A stretch of 64,000 nt of DNA from Corynebacterium tapiri (GTDB taxonomy: Bacteria; Actinomycetota; Actinomycetes; Mycobacteriales; Mycobacteriaceae), in contig NZ_VDHJ01000009.1 of assembly GCF_006334925.1 (NCBI RefSeq), forward strand, positions 62,001 to 126,000, read 5' to 3'. Shown one piece after another: positions 17,208 to 26,026 of the stretch (position 1 is its first letter; each line of letters opens with the position of its first letter). Made by a program: the position numbers and the translations under genes. The notes under the pieces are model-generated. The model saw nothing but the letters and a program-made list of their open reading frames with translations. It ran no database searches and was not told the DNA's origin.

Positions 17208-17213
17208 ACCCTA
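17208..17213 (-). promoter_or_regulatory. -10 box of a leaderless promoter (GT87-ppiA)
   Basis: Reads TAGGGT on the minus strand at -13 to -8 of the GTG at 17200. No Shine-Dalgarno sequence is present. It lies between the metE terminator and the GT87 gene. Confidence 0.45.
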
Positions 17214-17226
17214 CGCTAAAGCCGGG

Positions 17227-17256
17227 AAAACCCCGGGACGCCACAGCGTTCCGGGG
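17227..17256 (-). terminator. Rho-independent terminator after metE
   Basis: A GC-rich hairpin (17231-17242 with 17247-17256, CCCCGG arms) followed on the minus strand by TTTTCCC. It starts 16 bp after the metE stop. Confidence 0.7.
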
Positions 17257-17271
17257 CCCATCGAATGCTTG

Positions 17272-19533
17272 CTAGGAGCGAGCGGCAAGCACCTTCGTGC
17301 GCGCCTCAACGAGGTTGCCCAAAGACGCCTTGGTCTCCTCGTAACCGCGGGTCTTCAGACCGCAGTCCGGGTTGATCCACAGGCGCTCGGCGGGAACGTG
17401 CTCGAGGGCGGCCTCGATGAGTCCGGTCAGCTCCTCCACACTCGGCACACGCGGAGAGTGGATGTCCCAGATGCCCGGGCCGATCTCGGAGTGGAAGTTG
17501 TCATTCAGATCCACCAGGAGCTCCATGCGCGAGCGGGCGGCCTCGATGGAGGTCACGTCCGCGTCCAGAGCGGCCACGGCGTCGATGATCTGGCCGAACT
17601 CGGAGTAGCAAAGGTGCGTGTGGATCTGCGTCTCCGGCTTCGCATCCAGCGCCACCAGGCGGAAGGAGCGAATGGACCAATCCAGGTAGGCCGGGCGGGC
17701 ATCCTCGCGCAGCGGGAGCAACTCGCGCAGGGCCGGCTCGTCGATCTGAATGATGTTGATCCCGGCGGCTTCCAGGTCGCGGACTTCGTCGGCAAGCGCC
17801 AGCGCAATCTGATCGGCGGAGACCGCAAGATCGACGTCGTCGCGGGTAAACGACCACGCCAGAATGGTCACCGGGCCGGTCAGCATGCCCTTGACCGGCT
17901 TGTCGGTCAGCGACTGTGCGTAGGCTGACCACTCCACCGTCATGGCCTCCGGGCGGGAGACGTCGCCCACCACGATCGGCGGACGGGTGCAGCGCGAGCC
18001 GTAAGACTGGACCCAGCCGTTCTGGGTGGCCACGAAGCCGTCGAGAAGCTCGGCGAAGTACTGCACCATGTCATTGCGCTCGGCCTCACCGTGCACCAGC
18101 ACGTCCACGCCCAGGTCTTCCTGCAGCTTGATCACATCCGCGATCTCGCGACGCAGTGCCTCGACATACTGCTCATCGGTGAGTTCGCCGGCACGGTGCT
18201 TCGCGCGCGCGGTGCGGATCTCCGTGGTCTGCGGGAAGGAGCCGATGGTCGTGGTGGGCAGCTGCGGCAGTCCCAGGGAGGACTGTGCTTGTCGACGCCC
18301 CTCAAACTCCGGCTGGCGTGCCACCTGGCCAGTTCCCAACGCGGCGGTGCGCTCCTGCACGTCGGTACGGCGGGTCCGCTCGGACTCTGCACGGGTGCGA
18401 ATTGCCCGCTCAGAACGTGCGAAGGCAGCCTCGTCCTTGGTGTGCAGGGCAACGACCTCGGCGATCTTCTCGTCGGCGAAGGCCAGCCAGCCGGCCACGT
18501 CCACCGGCAGGTCCGGCTCGGCGTCCAGGGTGTGCGGCACGTGCTGCAGGCTCACGGAGGTGGAGATGCTGACCTCGCGCTCACCCAGGCGGCCGATGAC
18601 CTCTGCGCGCTCGGCGAGGTTAGCGGCCCACACGTTGCGGCCGTCGATCACACCAGCAACCAGGTGGGTTCCCTCGCCCACGGCGGCAGCCACGCGCTCG
18701 GGGTAGTCCGGATCGGCGGCCAGGGTTGCCGGGGCCAGGTCCACGTGCAGGGCCTCGGGAGCCGCATCTGCCAGAGCTTGCAGCCCGGCGCGCAGGGATC
18801 CGTACGGGGTGGTGATCAGCACGTTCGGGCGCTGCTCGCCCACCGCCGGCTCGAGCAAGCGGGTGTGAGCCTCGCGGGCCAGCTCGGCCAGGCGCTCATC
18901 GCCCGGGCCCAGGTCAGCAACCAGCGCGGGCTCGACCAGCTGGACCCAATCCACTCCGTCTTCGGCCAGCGCGGTGAGGACCTCGGCATAGGCGGTGACC
19001 AGATCGTCGAGACGCTCGAGCGGCTCTCCTGCGCCCTCGGCGGCCTTGGCCAGAGCCAGCAGGGTCACGGGGCCGACCAGGACCGGGCGCACCGTGAAGC
19101 CAGCCTCGCGGGCCTCGCGCACAATGGAGAGCACGCGCTCAGTATCCGGGGTGAAGGCCTCGGTGCCCACCTCCGGCACGAGGTAGTGGTAGTTGGTGTC
19201 AAACCACTTGGTCATCTCCAGCGGAGCCTCGTTGGCGTTACCGCGGCAGAGGGCGAACTCCTCGTCGAGGGTGTTGGCGCGCACCACGCCGACGGTCAGC
19301 GCGGTCTGCAGGACCTGGTCGTAGTAAGCCACGTCTGCGGGGATGGCGTAGTCCTCGTTGAGTCCGGCGTCAGTCAGGCGAGCGTAGGTGTCCACGCGCA
19401 GGGCGTGGGTGGCCGTGGTGAAGGCCTGCTCGTCGATGCGACCCGCCCAGTAGGCCTCGAGGGCCTTTTTGAGCTCACGGTTCGGGCCAATGCGGGGGTA
19501 GCCCTCAATGGTTACAGCAGGAAAAGAAGTCAT
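17272..19533 (-). CDS. metE: Cobalamin-independent methionine synthase
   Basis: A 753-residue cytoplasmic enzyme, full length for the family. It transfers the methyl group of 5-methyltetrahydropteroyl-triglutamate to homocysteine. The zinc site is visible in the C-terminal half: His and Cys of HTHLCYSEF (about residue 635) and Cys of [11 protein letters not shown] (about 720). The [10 protein letters not shown] segment near the start is also conserved. It lies 74 bp downstream of metF, which makes its methyl donor, and is probably cotranscribed with it. AAGGACTCCCC precedes the ATG. Confidence 0.96.
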   Translation of the reverse strand: MTSFPAVTIEGYPRIGPNRELKKALEAYWAGRIDEQAFTTATHALRVDTYARLTDAGLNEDYAIPADVAYYDQVLQTALTVGVVRANTLDEEFALCRGNANEAPLEMTKWFDTNYHYLVPEVGTEAFTPDTERVLSIVREAREAGFTVRPVLVGPVTLLALAKAAEGAGEPLERLDDLVTAYAEVLTALAEDGVDWVQLVEPALVADLGPGDERLAELAREAHTRLLEPAVGEQRPNVLITTPYGSLRAGLQALADAAPEALHVDLAPATLAADPDYPERVAAAVGEGTHLVAGVIDGRNVWAANLAERAEVIGRLGEREVSISTSVSLQHVPHTLDAEPDLPVDVAGWLAFADEKIAEVVALHTKDEAAFARSERAIRTRAESERTRRTDVQERTAALGTGQVARQPEFEGRRQAQSSLGLPQLPTTTIGSFPQTTEIRTARAKHRAGELTDEQYVEALRREIADVIKLQEDLGVDVLVHGEAERNDMVQYFAELLDGFVATQNGWVQSYGSRCTRPPIVVGDVSRPEAMTVEWSAYAQSLTDKPVKGMLTGPVTILAWSFTRDDVDLAVSADQIALALADEVRDLEAAGINIIQIDEPALRELLPLREDARPAYLDWSIRSFRLVALDAKPETQIHTHLCYSEFGQIIDAVAALDADVTSIEAARSRMELLVDLNDNFHSEIGPGIWDIHSPRVPSVEELTGLIEAALEHVPAERLWINPDCGLKTRGYEETKASLGNLVEARTKVLAARS

Positions 19534-19607
19534 GGGGAGTCCTTAATTAACTGTTGGAATCGTGTCGCTTTTCGCGGGGGCTCCCGGTGCAAGCAAGTGG
19601 TGTGCTC

Positions 19608-20615
19608 TTAGGCCGAGTGGCGGAACGGGCTCGGCGCCTCGATGGGCCGCGATGGTCTCACCCCGGAGCGTTCGAGTAACTCCTTGGTGACCACCGCATC
19701 ATTGTGGGTGTACACGTGCAGTCCGCCTGCCCCTCCGGCCAGAACCTCACGCGCCAAACGCGAGCTCAGCTCCAGACCGGTCTCGAGTTCGACATCGGGG
19801 CCGAACTTAGCGGCTACGGACAGCTCCTCAATGATGTGCTCCGGAACCTTCACTCCGGCCAGCTTGCCCATGCGCATCAGCCGAGAGACCGACGTCATGG
19901 GCATGATGCCCGGAATGAGCGGAATGGTCACGCCCGCCAGGCGCGCCTTACGCACAAAGTTCAAGTAGTCCTCTGCCTCGAAAAACAGCTGGGTGATGGC
20001 AAAATCCGCACCCAGGCGCTGCTTGGCCAGCAGGACGTCGAAATCCTCGTCCTCGCTGCGACTTTCCGCGTGCCCCGAGGGGTAGCAGGCCACGCCCACG
20101 GCTACGGAGCCGGCGGCAAAGCGCGCGGCTTGACGCTTCTCGACGTCCCGAATCACCCGGATAAGATCCGTCGCATGCTGCAGGTAACCCGCCGGGAGCG
20201 ACGTTTCGCCGACCGGCAGGTCTCCGCGCAGGGCGAGGATGCCGCGCACGCCAGCGTCGACCAGTTCGTTGATGCCGCGCACCATCTCGGTGGCCGGGCC
20301 CGTCGTGCAGGCCACGTGGGCCAGCGGGCGCAGTCGCGTGGTCTCGGTGATGTAGCGAATCAGGGCGGTGGTTCCCTCCAGCCAGCCCGAGCGCTGGGAG
20401 CTGGTGACGGCGATGTAGTCAGGCCGGTAGGCCTCGACTTCTGCCAGAAGAGCGTCGAGCTTGGCGACGTCCGCCTCTACCCCATAGCGGGGAGGAATAA
20501 CCTCAAAGGACAGCGCGATGCGATCCCATGCGTGGTGTTCGGGGGTAGCCTGCTCGAAGGAATTCACAGGCGCAGAGGCCGAGATCCTTCCAGCGGCCGG
20601 TGCGTATGCGCACAT
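19608..20615 (-). CDS. metF: 5,10-methylenetetrahydrofolate reductase
   Basis: A 335-residue flavoenzyme that reduces methylene-THF to methyl-THF for MetE. Family landmarks: FEVIPPR near the start, the DYIAVTSSQRSG strand, HVACT, GILALRGDLP and FDVLLAKQRLGADFAITQLFFEAE. The start is uncertain. The ATG at 20615 gives about 25 extra residues compared with a GTG at about 20567 (VNSFEQATPEHH), and neither has a strong ribosome binding site. No McbR-like box was found in front of it. Confidence 0.93.
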   Translation of the reverse strand: MCAYAPAAGRISASAPVNSFEQATPEHHAWDRIALSFEVIPPRYGVEADVAKLDALLAEVEAYRPDYIAVTSSQRSGWLEGTTALIRYITETTRLRPLAHVACTTGPATEMVRGINELVDAGVRGILALRGDLPVGETSLPAGYLQHATDLIRVIRDVEKRQAARFAAGSVAVGVACYPSGHAESRSEDEDFDVLLAKQRLGADFAITQLFFEAEDYLNFVRKARLAGVTIPLIPGIMPMTSVSRLMRMGKLAGVKVPEHIIEELSVAAKFGPDVELETGLELSSRLAREVLAGGAGGLHVYTHNDAVVTKELLERSGVRPSRPIEAPSPFRHSA

Positions 20616-20826
20616 TGGGCCTCAACCATCCGTTTCTAAGAAATCGTGATGTGTGTACTGGAATTGTGATGCAGGGCTCTGCGTTGGTGACTAAACCTAG
20701 GACGGGCCACGTCGGGCGTGGAAGCGCATTCGTCTGGTAGTACCTTGAAAATGTCTGTGAGCTGTACGTTTGCCGATGCATGCAGTGAATAAAATTAGTT
20801 GTCCGCCGTGGGTGCGCTGGGCTTAC

Positions 20827-20832
20827 TAGAGT
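20827..20832 (+). promoter_or_regulatory. -10 box of a near-leaderless promoter
   Basis: TAGAGT at -14 to -9 relative to the ATG at 20841, with no Shine-Dalgarno sequence. Confidence 0.4.
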
Positions 20833-20840
20833 GGGAACTT

Positions 20841-21815
20841 ATGAATCCCATGCTGATCAAACAGGGTCTGAGCATCGCCTCCCAGATCCGTTCCGCAATG
20901 AAGGAAAACAAGCTGAAGAATCAGCGCACCGTCTACGACCAGTTGCGTGAGTCTTCGGCCAACACCGCCGATCTTCGCGATTACCTCCGCGCACTGGATG
21001 CGAAGGATCGTGCCGAGCGCGATCCGGAAGAGGCCGAGGCACGCATCACCCGCCGCGCCGCCGCCGGCCCGATTGTCCAGGGTGTGCGCGTGCGCCTGGA
21101 GAACGCTCGTGACCAGCTGCGTCACGACTCCGAGGCTGCCGACTCCTTCGACCTGGACAAGGCCAAGCGTCGCTTGAACCTGCTGGCCGAAGATGTGGAC
21201 GAGAAGCGCAAGAAGGCCGTGAAGAAGCTCAAGCCGCTGCGCGCTAAGGCAAAGAAGCGTTCGGCTCGCGTGGAAAAGGCCGCCAACAAGGCACGTGCGC
21301 GCGCCGAGAAGAAGGTGCGCAAGCAGGCCGCTACCGCCAAGAAGCGCGCCCAGCGTCGCTCCCGCTCCTCCTTCGGAGCCGGCAAGACGTTTGGCCTGAT
21401 CAGCCTGCTAGCAGCCATCGCCGGTGCTATTTACTGGTTCCTCCTGCGCAAGCCCGCCGCCGAAGAGGCAGACGCTACTCCCCCGCGCGTTGAGGAGCAC
21501 TCCGGCGAGAAGTCCGCCACGCTGGTCTACTCCTCCACCACCGAGGACGATTCCGCGAAGAACGACTCCCAGGACACTCCGAAGGAGACCCGGAAGGATA
21601 CTCCGCGTCCGGCCGGTGAGCTCGCCGAGGACCCGGCCGAGCGCGATGAGGAACTGCTGGGTTCCATCGACGAGCAGCTTGAAGCCCACCGTCGCTCCGA
21701 GGACGCCGTCGCCGAGGCCTCCACCGGTGCGGACGACGCAGCCGAGGCTCTGCGCGAGGAGGCCGCCAAGGCCCAGCGTGAGTTCGACGCCAAGTACGGA
21801 GACGGCTCCAAGTAA
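20841..21815 (+). CDS. Basic coiled-coil protein with one membrane helix, possible CwsA analogue
   Basis: A 324-residue protein without recognisable enzyme motifs. Residues 1-190 are strongly helical and very rich in Lys, Arg and Ala, with long runs of alternating basic and Ala residues (about 120-188). A single helix follows (about 197-213, FGLISLLAAIAGAIYWFLL). The remaining 110 residues are acidic and Pro/Ser/Thr-rich, ending in another charged helix. By topology the basic coil would be inside and the acidic tail outside. It lies in the tRNA-Ala to ppiA interval, where mycobacteria carry cwsA, a one-helix partner of CrgA and Wag31. I see the position and topology but no clear sequence similarity. 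The ATG at 20841 is preferred over an upstream GTG. Confidence 0.75.
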   Translation: MNPMLIKQGLSIASQIRSAMKENKLKNQRTVYDQLRESSANTADLRDYLRALDAKDRAERDPEEAEARITRRAAAGPIVQGVRVRLENARDQLRHDSEAADSFDLDKAKRRLNLLAEDVDEKRKKAVKKLKPLRAKAKKRSARVEKAANKARARAEKKVRKQAATAKKRAQRRSRSSFGAGKTFGLISLLAAIAGAIYWFLLRKPAAEEADATPPRVEEHSGEKSATLVYSSTTEDDSAKNDSQDTPKETRKDTPRPAGELAEDPAERDEELLGSIDEQLEAHRRSEDAVAEASTGADDAAEALREEAAKAQREFDAKYGDGSK

Positions 21816-21850
21816 CCCAGAGCTTCTTCTCACTCGCCCTGCGAGTACCG

Positions 21851-21896
21851 CGGTTGGCTACTAGATTCCCTGGTAGCCAACCGTTTTTGTCTTTTT
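21851..21896 (+). terminator. Rho-independent terminator
   Basis: A perfect 11-bp stem (21851-21861 with 21873-21883) followed by TTTTTGTCTTTTT. It closes the coiled-coil gene. The ribosome binding site GGAGGA of the next small gene begins right after the T tract. Confidence 0.9.
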
Positions 21897-21909
21897 GGAG
21901 GAATAAGAA

Positions 21910-22122
21910 ATGCGCATGAACGCCATCGTGGTCAACCTCGGTGTAGGTGAGACCCTGTACTTCAAGCACAACGACGAGCTGCTGGAGCAGATCAAGACGG
22001 CAGTCGATTCCGATGGGTCAGTCACCGCTACCGACCTCAATGATCGGGAAATCACTTTCACCGGTGCGGAGATCAAGGACGTGGATGTGCAGCGCATCGA
22101 GGATTCTGCCGTCGTCGACTAG
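21910..22122 (+). CDS. Small acidic protein, unknown function
   Basis: A 70-residue protein opening MRMNAIVVNLGVGETLYFKHNDELLEQI. It is acidic, with alternating beta-like segments and no membrane helix. GGAGGA sits nine bases before the ATG. It follows directly after a strong terminator, so it needs its own promoter or read-through. Regular codon use and a clean ribosome binding site argue that it is real. I do not recognise a family. Confidence 0.65.
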   Translation: MRMNAIVVNLGVGETLYFKHNDELLEQIKTAVDSDGSVTATDLNDREITFTGAEIKDVDVQRIEDSAVVD

Positions 22123-22465
22123 GTTTCGGCGGTTAACCGGGGTTGTGGTCCTGGTCTACACTCAATCGGTCGATCGACGGCTCTACCTCGGGTTTTACCG
22201 CGCAGGTCGTCTATTGATGTCGTCCGGGGGTCTGACCTGCTCACTTATGCTTTCCACTTGCAGCTCCGTATCCAGCAGTGCCAGTGACTAGACCCACCGA
22301 GGCGTGGTTTGGCAACAATGCAGTACGGACGACCGTAGTTTCGGGCCCGGGTGTACGACAAAGTTGCCACAATCAGTCGAGCCGGATTCTAACCCACCAC
22401 CGTCAACACCCGCGAGCTACGCTCGGGCCAGATTGCACCTCAACCCCCGACCCCAAGCACCACAA
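22123..22465. other. Gene-free stretch
   Basis: About 340 bp between the small acidic protein gene and the tRNA terminator. I see no supported gene, RNA gene or clear repeat. Short open frames here have neither ribosome binding sites nor protein-like composition. Confidence 0.5.
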
Positions 22466-22492
22466 AACCCCCCGGCCGAAAGCCGGGGGTTT
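22466..22492 (-). terminator. Terminator after tRNA-Ala
   Basis: A GC-rich stem, CCCCCGGC paired with GCCGGGGG around a short loop, with TTTTG on the minus-strand side and TTTAT on the plus side. It could act in both directions. Confidence 0.75.
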
Positions 22493-22497
22493 ATCTG

Positions 22498-22570
22498 TGG
22501 AGCATAGGAGAATCGAACTCCTGACCTTCTGCTTGCAAAGCAGATGCTCTACCAATTGAGCTAATGCCCC
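22498..22570 (-). tRNA. tRNA-Ala (TGC)
   Basis: 73 nt on the minus strand. Acceptor stem GGGGCAT/ATGCTCC, D-loop AGCTCAATTGGTAGAGC, anticodon TGC in the loop of CTGCT/AGCAG and T-loop GTTCGATTC. CCA is not encoded. It follows tRNA-Ile as in other corynebacteria downstream of gyrA. Confidence 0.96.
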
Positions 22571-22582
22571 ATTTTTGTTCCG

Positions 22583-22659
22583 TGGTGGGCCTAGCAAGAA
22601 TCGAACTTGCGACCTCATCGTTATCAGCGATGCGCTCTAACCGACTGAGCTATAGGCCC
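22583..22659 (-). tRNA. tRNA-Ile (GAT), CCA encoded
   Basis: 77 nt including CCA (22583-22585). Acceptor stem GGGCCTA/TAGGCCC, D-arm AGCTCAGTCGGTTAGAGC, anticodon GAT and T-loop GTTCGATTC. It is paired with tRNA-Ala 12 bp downstream. Confidence 0.96.
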
Positions 22660-22701
22660 TCGGAACGAGTAGTTACTTTACTCATGAGCTCCCAAAGCAA
22701 C

Positions 22702-22749
22702 AAATCACCCGGTCAGAACGCATTTCTGCCTTGCTTAACCGGGTGATTT
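22702..22749 (-). terminator. Hairpin between the DUF3566 gene and tRNA-Ile
   Basis: A perfect 12-bp inverted repeat (AAATCACCCGGT at 22702-22713 with its complement at 22738-22749) and a 24-base loop. It begins 17 bp after the DUF3566 stop. There is no long T tract, so it may be a weak terminator or an RNA-processing stem before the tRNAs. Confidence 0.55.
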
Positions 22750-22766
22750 CTACGAACGTCGTAAAG

Positions 22767-23114
22767 CTAGTTTTCTACGACGTCCGCCGTCTCCACCTCG
22801 AGGGCGCCCACGAGCCCCACGATGGCGTTGTAGATCAGCGCGCCGATCGGAGCGAGCACCGTCAGCAGCACGGCCAGGATCGCTCCCATCAGGGCACCAA
22901 GGCCCACGACGAGGCCGAATCCGATCTTCTGCGAGCCACCGACACCTCCCAGCACGGAGTTGACGGACGCCCAGATGCCGGCGAGATCCATGCCCAGGTA
23001 CAGCAGGATCACGGCGATCATCCACGCGATGAAGCCCACCAGGGAGGTCGCAGCAGCGACCTTGAAGGCAGAGATGGGGGAAACGTGGGTCAGGGCCACG
23101 TAGCGGCTAGTCAT
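22767..23114 (-). CDS. DUF3566 membrane protein
   Basis: A 115-residue protein with three to four membrane segments, opening MTSRYVALTHVSPISAFKVA. It matches the DUF3566 family found right after gyrA in actinobacteria (Rv0007 in M. tuberculosis, there with a long N-terminal extension that is absent here). Function unknown. The ATG overlaps the gyrA stop (TAATG), so it is coupled to gyrA. Confidence 0.9.
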   Translation of the reverse strand: MTSRYVALTHVSPISAFKVAAATSLVGFIAWMIAVILLYLGMDLAGIWASVNSVLGGVGGSQKIGFGLVVGLGALMGAILAVLLTVLAPIGALIYNAIVGLVGALEVETADVVEN

Positions 23115-25720
23115 TAGGACTCCTCACCTTCGGAAGCCTCAGGAGCCTCGGCTCCCTCGGTGCGCACACCCGGGATCTCATTGCGGGCCTCCTCGACGGA
23201 CTTTTCGCCCTTGGCCACTGCGTGTGCGACGTCCTCACCCTCGTCCTCGACGTTCTTGTCGATCGCGAGCAGGTCCACGCCGTCCTCCAGATTGACCAGT
23301 CGCACGCCCATCGTGGCGCGCGAGGACGGCCGGATCTGGGCGACCTCGGTGCGGATGACACCGCCAGCGGAGGTGATGGCAAAGATCTGGGTGTCGTCTT
23401 CCACTGCCAGTGCGCCGATGAGCTTGCCGCGCTTGGGGGTGTACTTGAAGGTCATCACGCCCATGCCGCCACGGCCCTGGGTGGCGTACTCCTCGATCGC
23501 GGTGCGCTTGCCGTAGCCGCCCGAGGTGGCCACCAGCAGGAACTCACCATCGTGGACCACGGTCATGGCCAGCAGCTGGTCGTCGTTCTTGAAGCGCATG
23601 CCCTTCACGCCGGCGGTAGCGCGACCCATCGGGCGCAGCTGATCGTCGTCGGCCGTGAAGCGGATGGCCTGGCCCTGCTCGGAGACGAGCAGGATGTCAT
23701 CGCCTTCGTCCACCAGCTGAGCGCCGATCAGGCTGTCATCCTCGTTGAGGTTGATGGCGATCAGGCCGGCGTGGCGTGCAGACTCGTAGTCGGTCAGGCG
23801 GGACTTCTTCACCCGGCCATGCTTGGTGGCCAGGACCAGGTACGGCGCGTCCTCGTAGGAACCGATCTGGATGACCTGCGCGATGCGCTCCTCCGGCTGC
23901 AGCTCCAGCAGGTTGGCCACGTGCTGGCCGCGGGCGGCGCGTCCGGCCTCGGGCAGCTCGTAGGCCTTGAGGCGGTAGACGCGGCCGAAGTTGGTAAAGA
24001 ACAGGATCCAGTCGTGCGTGGAGCAGATGAAGAAGTTCTTGACCACGTCATCCTGCTTCAGCTCCGCTCCGCGCACGCCCTTGCCGCCGCGCTTCTGCGA
24101 CTTGTAGGCATCCACCTTGGTGCGCTTGGCGTAACCGGTCTGGGTGATGGTGACCACCACGTTCTCGCGGGCGATGAGGTCCTCGGCGTTGACGTCGCCG
24201 GTATCGGCAATGAGCTTGGTACGACGCTCGTCGCCGTACTTGTTCACGATCTCCTGGAGCTCGTCGCGCACAATCGCGCGCTGACGCTCGGGGCGAGCCA
24301 GGATGTCCTTCAGATCGGCGATTTCCTTCTCGATCTCGGCCAACTCGTCGATGATCTTCTGGCGCTCCAGAGCGGCCAAGCGGCGCAGCTGCATGGCCAG
24401 GATGGCGTCTGCCTGGATCTCGTCGACGTCGAGAAGCTCCATCAAGCCGGTGCGGGCCTCATCCACCGTCGGGGAGCGGCGAATCAGGGCGATGACCTCG
24501 TCGAGCATGTCCAGCGCCTTGACCAGACCGCGCAGGATGTGGGCGCGCTTCTCGGCCTCATCCAGACGGTACTGGGTACGGCGGACGATGACCTCGATCT
24601 GGTGGCGCACGTAGAACGTGAGCATCTGGTCCAGGCGCAGGGTGCGCGGCACGCCATCGACGATGGAGAGCATGTTGGCGGAGAAGTTCGTCTCCAGCTG
24701 CGAGTGCTTGTACAGGTTGTTGAGCACCACGCGCGGAACGGCGTCGCGCTTAAGCGTGACCACAATGCGCATGCCCACGCGATCCGAGGACTCATCCTCA
24801 ATGCGCGAGATGCCCGCCAGCTTGCCGGCCGTGATCTGGTCGGCGATGTTGGAGATGAGGTTGTCCGGGTTAACCGTGTACGGCAACTCGGTAATCACGA
24901 TGGTCTGGCGGTTGCCCACCTCTTCCATCTCGGCCACACCGCGCATGCGGATGGATCCGCGACCGGTGGTGTAGGCATCGTGAATGCCCTGGGTGCCCAC
25001 GATCTGCGCGGCCGTCGGGAAGTCCGGGCCCTTGACGTACTTCATGCACGCCTCGAGGCGCTCTGTCTCGCTGGACTCGTGGTTGTCCAGGATCCAGAAG
25101 ATGGCGTTGGCCAGCTCGGTGAGGTTGTGCGGCGGGATGTTGGTGGCCATACCCACGGCGATGCCGTTGGAGCCGTTCATGAGCAGGTTGGGCACGCGCG
25201 AAGGCAGCACGTCCGGCTCTTGGGTCTTGCCGTCGTAGTTCGGGGAGAAGTCGACGGCGTTCTCGCGGATGTCGCGAACCATCTCCATGGCGATCGGAGT
25301 CAGGCGGCACTCCGTGTAACGCATGGCCGCCGGGCCGTCATTACCGCGGGAGCCGAAGTTACCTTGCCCGTCGATAAGCGGGTATCGCATGGACCACGGC
25401 TGCGCCAGGCGCACCAGGGTGTCGTAAATGGCCACGTCACCGTGCGGGTGGAACTGACCCATCGTGTCCGAGACCGGACGTGCCGACTTCACATACGAAC
25501 GCTCCGGGCGGTAGCCCGAGTCAAACATCGCGTAGATGATGCGGCGGTGCACCGGCTTCATGCCGTCACGCACCTCAGGCAGCGCGCGGCCCACGATCAC
25601 GCTCATGGCGTAATCGATGTAGCTGGTCTGCATCTCCTCATTTAGGTCGATGGGCATGATGCGGTCGTAACCGCCACCATCTCCCGTTCCGACGCCAGAT
25701 CCTGGCTTGTCGTCGCTCAC
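23114..25720 (-). CDS. gyrA: DNA gyrase subunit A
   Basis: An 868-residue subunit that cuts and rejoins DNA, forming the A2B2 gyrase with GyrB. The N-terminal winged-helix/tower domains and the C-terminal beta-pinwheel are complete, and the GyrA box QRRGGKGV-type segment is present. In the quinolone-resistance region the sequence is HPHGDVAIYD. Residue 96, equivalent to E. coli Ser83 and M. tuberculosis Ala90, is Val. Asp100 (E. coli Asp87) is kept. The start is a GTG at 25720. Confidence 0.97.
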   Translation of the reverse strand: MSDDKPGSGVGTGDGGGYDRIMPIDLNEEMQTSYIDYAMSVIVGRALPEVRDGMKPVHRRIIYAMFDSGYRPERSYVKSARPVSDTMGQFHPHGDVAIYDTLVRLAQPWSMRYPLIDGQGNFGSRGNDGPAAMRYTECRLTPIAMEMVRDIRENAVDFSPNYDGKTQEPDVLPSRVPNLLMNGSNGIAVGMATNIPPHNLTELANAIFWILDNHESSETERLEACMKYVKGPDFPTAAQIVGTQGIHDAYTTGRGSIRMRGVAEMEEVGNRQTIVITELPYTVNPDNLISNIADQITAGKLAGISRIEDESSDRVGMRIVVTLKRDAVPRVVLNNLYKHSQLETNFSANMLSIVDGVPRTLRLDQMLTFYVRHQIEVIVRRTQYRLDEAEKRAHILRGLVKALDMLDEVIALIRRSPTVDEARTGLMELLDVDEIQADAILAMQLRRLAALERQKIIDELAEIEKEIADLKDILARPERQRAIVRDELQEIVNKYGDERRTKLIADTGDVNAEDLIARENVVVTITQTGYAKRTKVDAYKSQKRGGKGVRGAELKQDDVVKNFFICSTHDWILFFTNFGRVYRLKAYELPEAGRAARGQHVANLLELQPEERIAQVIQIGSYEDAPYLVLATKHGRVKKSRLTDYESARHAGLIAINLNEDDSLIGAQLVDEGDDILLVSEQGQAIRFTADDDQLRPMGRATAGVKGMRFKNDDQLLAMTVVHDGEFLLVATSGGYGKRTAIEEYATQGRGGMGVMTFKYTPKRGKLIGALAVEDDTQIFAITSAGGVIRTEVAQIRPSSRATMGVRLVNLEDGVDLLAIDKNVEDEGEDVAHAVAKGEKSVEEARNEIPGVRTEGAEAPEASEGEES

Positions 25721-25822
25721 GTGTACCTCATTCTTGATGGAGTGTAGGTTTGCCTCGATTCTACTGGTTTTTAAGGCTTTTTCGCTTCTCGACGTGCTAC
25801 CACTCTGGTATCACTAGTGGCT

Positions 25823-26026
25823 ATGGCGATGACCCTAAGGCTCTCTGCAGAACAAGACCGCGCCCTGGAAATGCTGGCGCGCACCCAGGGTGTGAGTAAG
25901 CACGAAGCGGCCGTGCGGGCGATTGTCGGCGCTGCCGCCCGGACTGTCCATCACGAGGACATTGCGCAAATTGCGCGAACGACGCTGGCTAGCTACCGCC
26001 GCGCAGAGGAGCGTTTAGGCCTGTGA
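25823..26026 (+). CDS. Ribbon-helix-helix antitoxin-like protein
   Basis: A 67-residue protein: a MTLRLS beta strand followed by helices (EQDRALEMLARTQGVSKHEAAVRAIVGAA) typical of the RHH/CopG DNA-binding fold, and a C-terminal tail that would clamp a toxin. It overlaps the next gene by four bases (GTGA), as in toxin-antitoxin pairs of the RHH/Doc type. In-frame starts at 25817 (GTG) and 25829 (ATG) are alternatives. No good ribosome binding site is seen, so it may be leaderless. Confidence 0.7.
   Translation: MAMTLRLSAEQDRALEMLARTQGVSKHEAAVRAIVGAAARTVHHEDIAQIARTTLASYRRAEERLGL

Noticed and set aside
20616-20840. SAM-type riboswitch or McbR box in front of metF
   Set aside because: No inverted TAGAC/GTCTA pair and no recognisable riboswitch core is present in this gap.
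22501-22660. Open frames reading the tRNA-Ala/tRNA-Ile region
   Set aside because: They cover two clear tRNA genes and have no ribosome binding sites.
23222-25645. Very long open frame antisense to gyrA (and similar ones opposite gyrB, metE and murJ)
   Set aside because: Shadow frames of high-GC genes. Their composition (His/Val/Gly-rich) is not protein-like and the sense genes are unambiguous.
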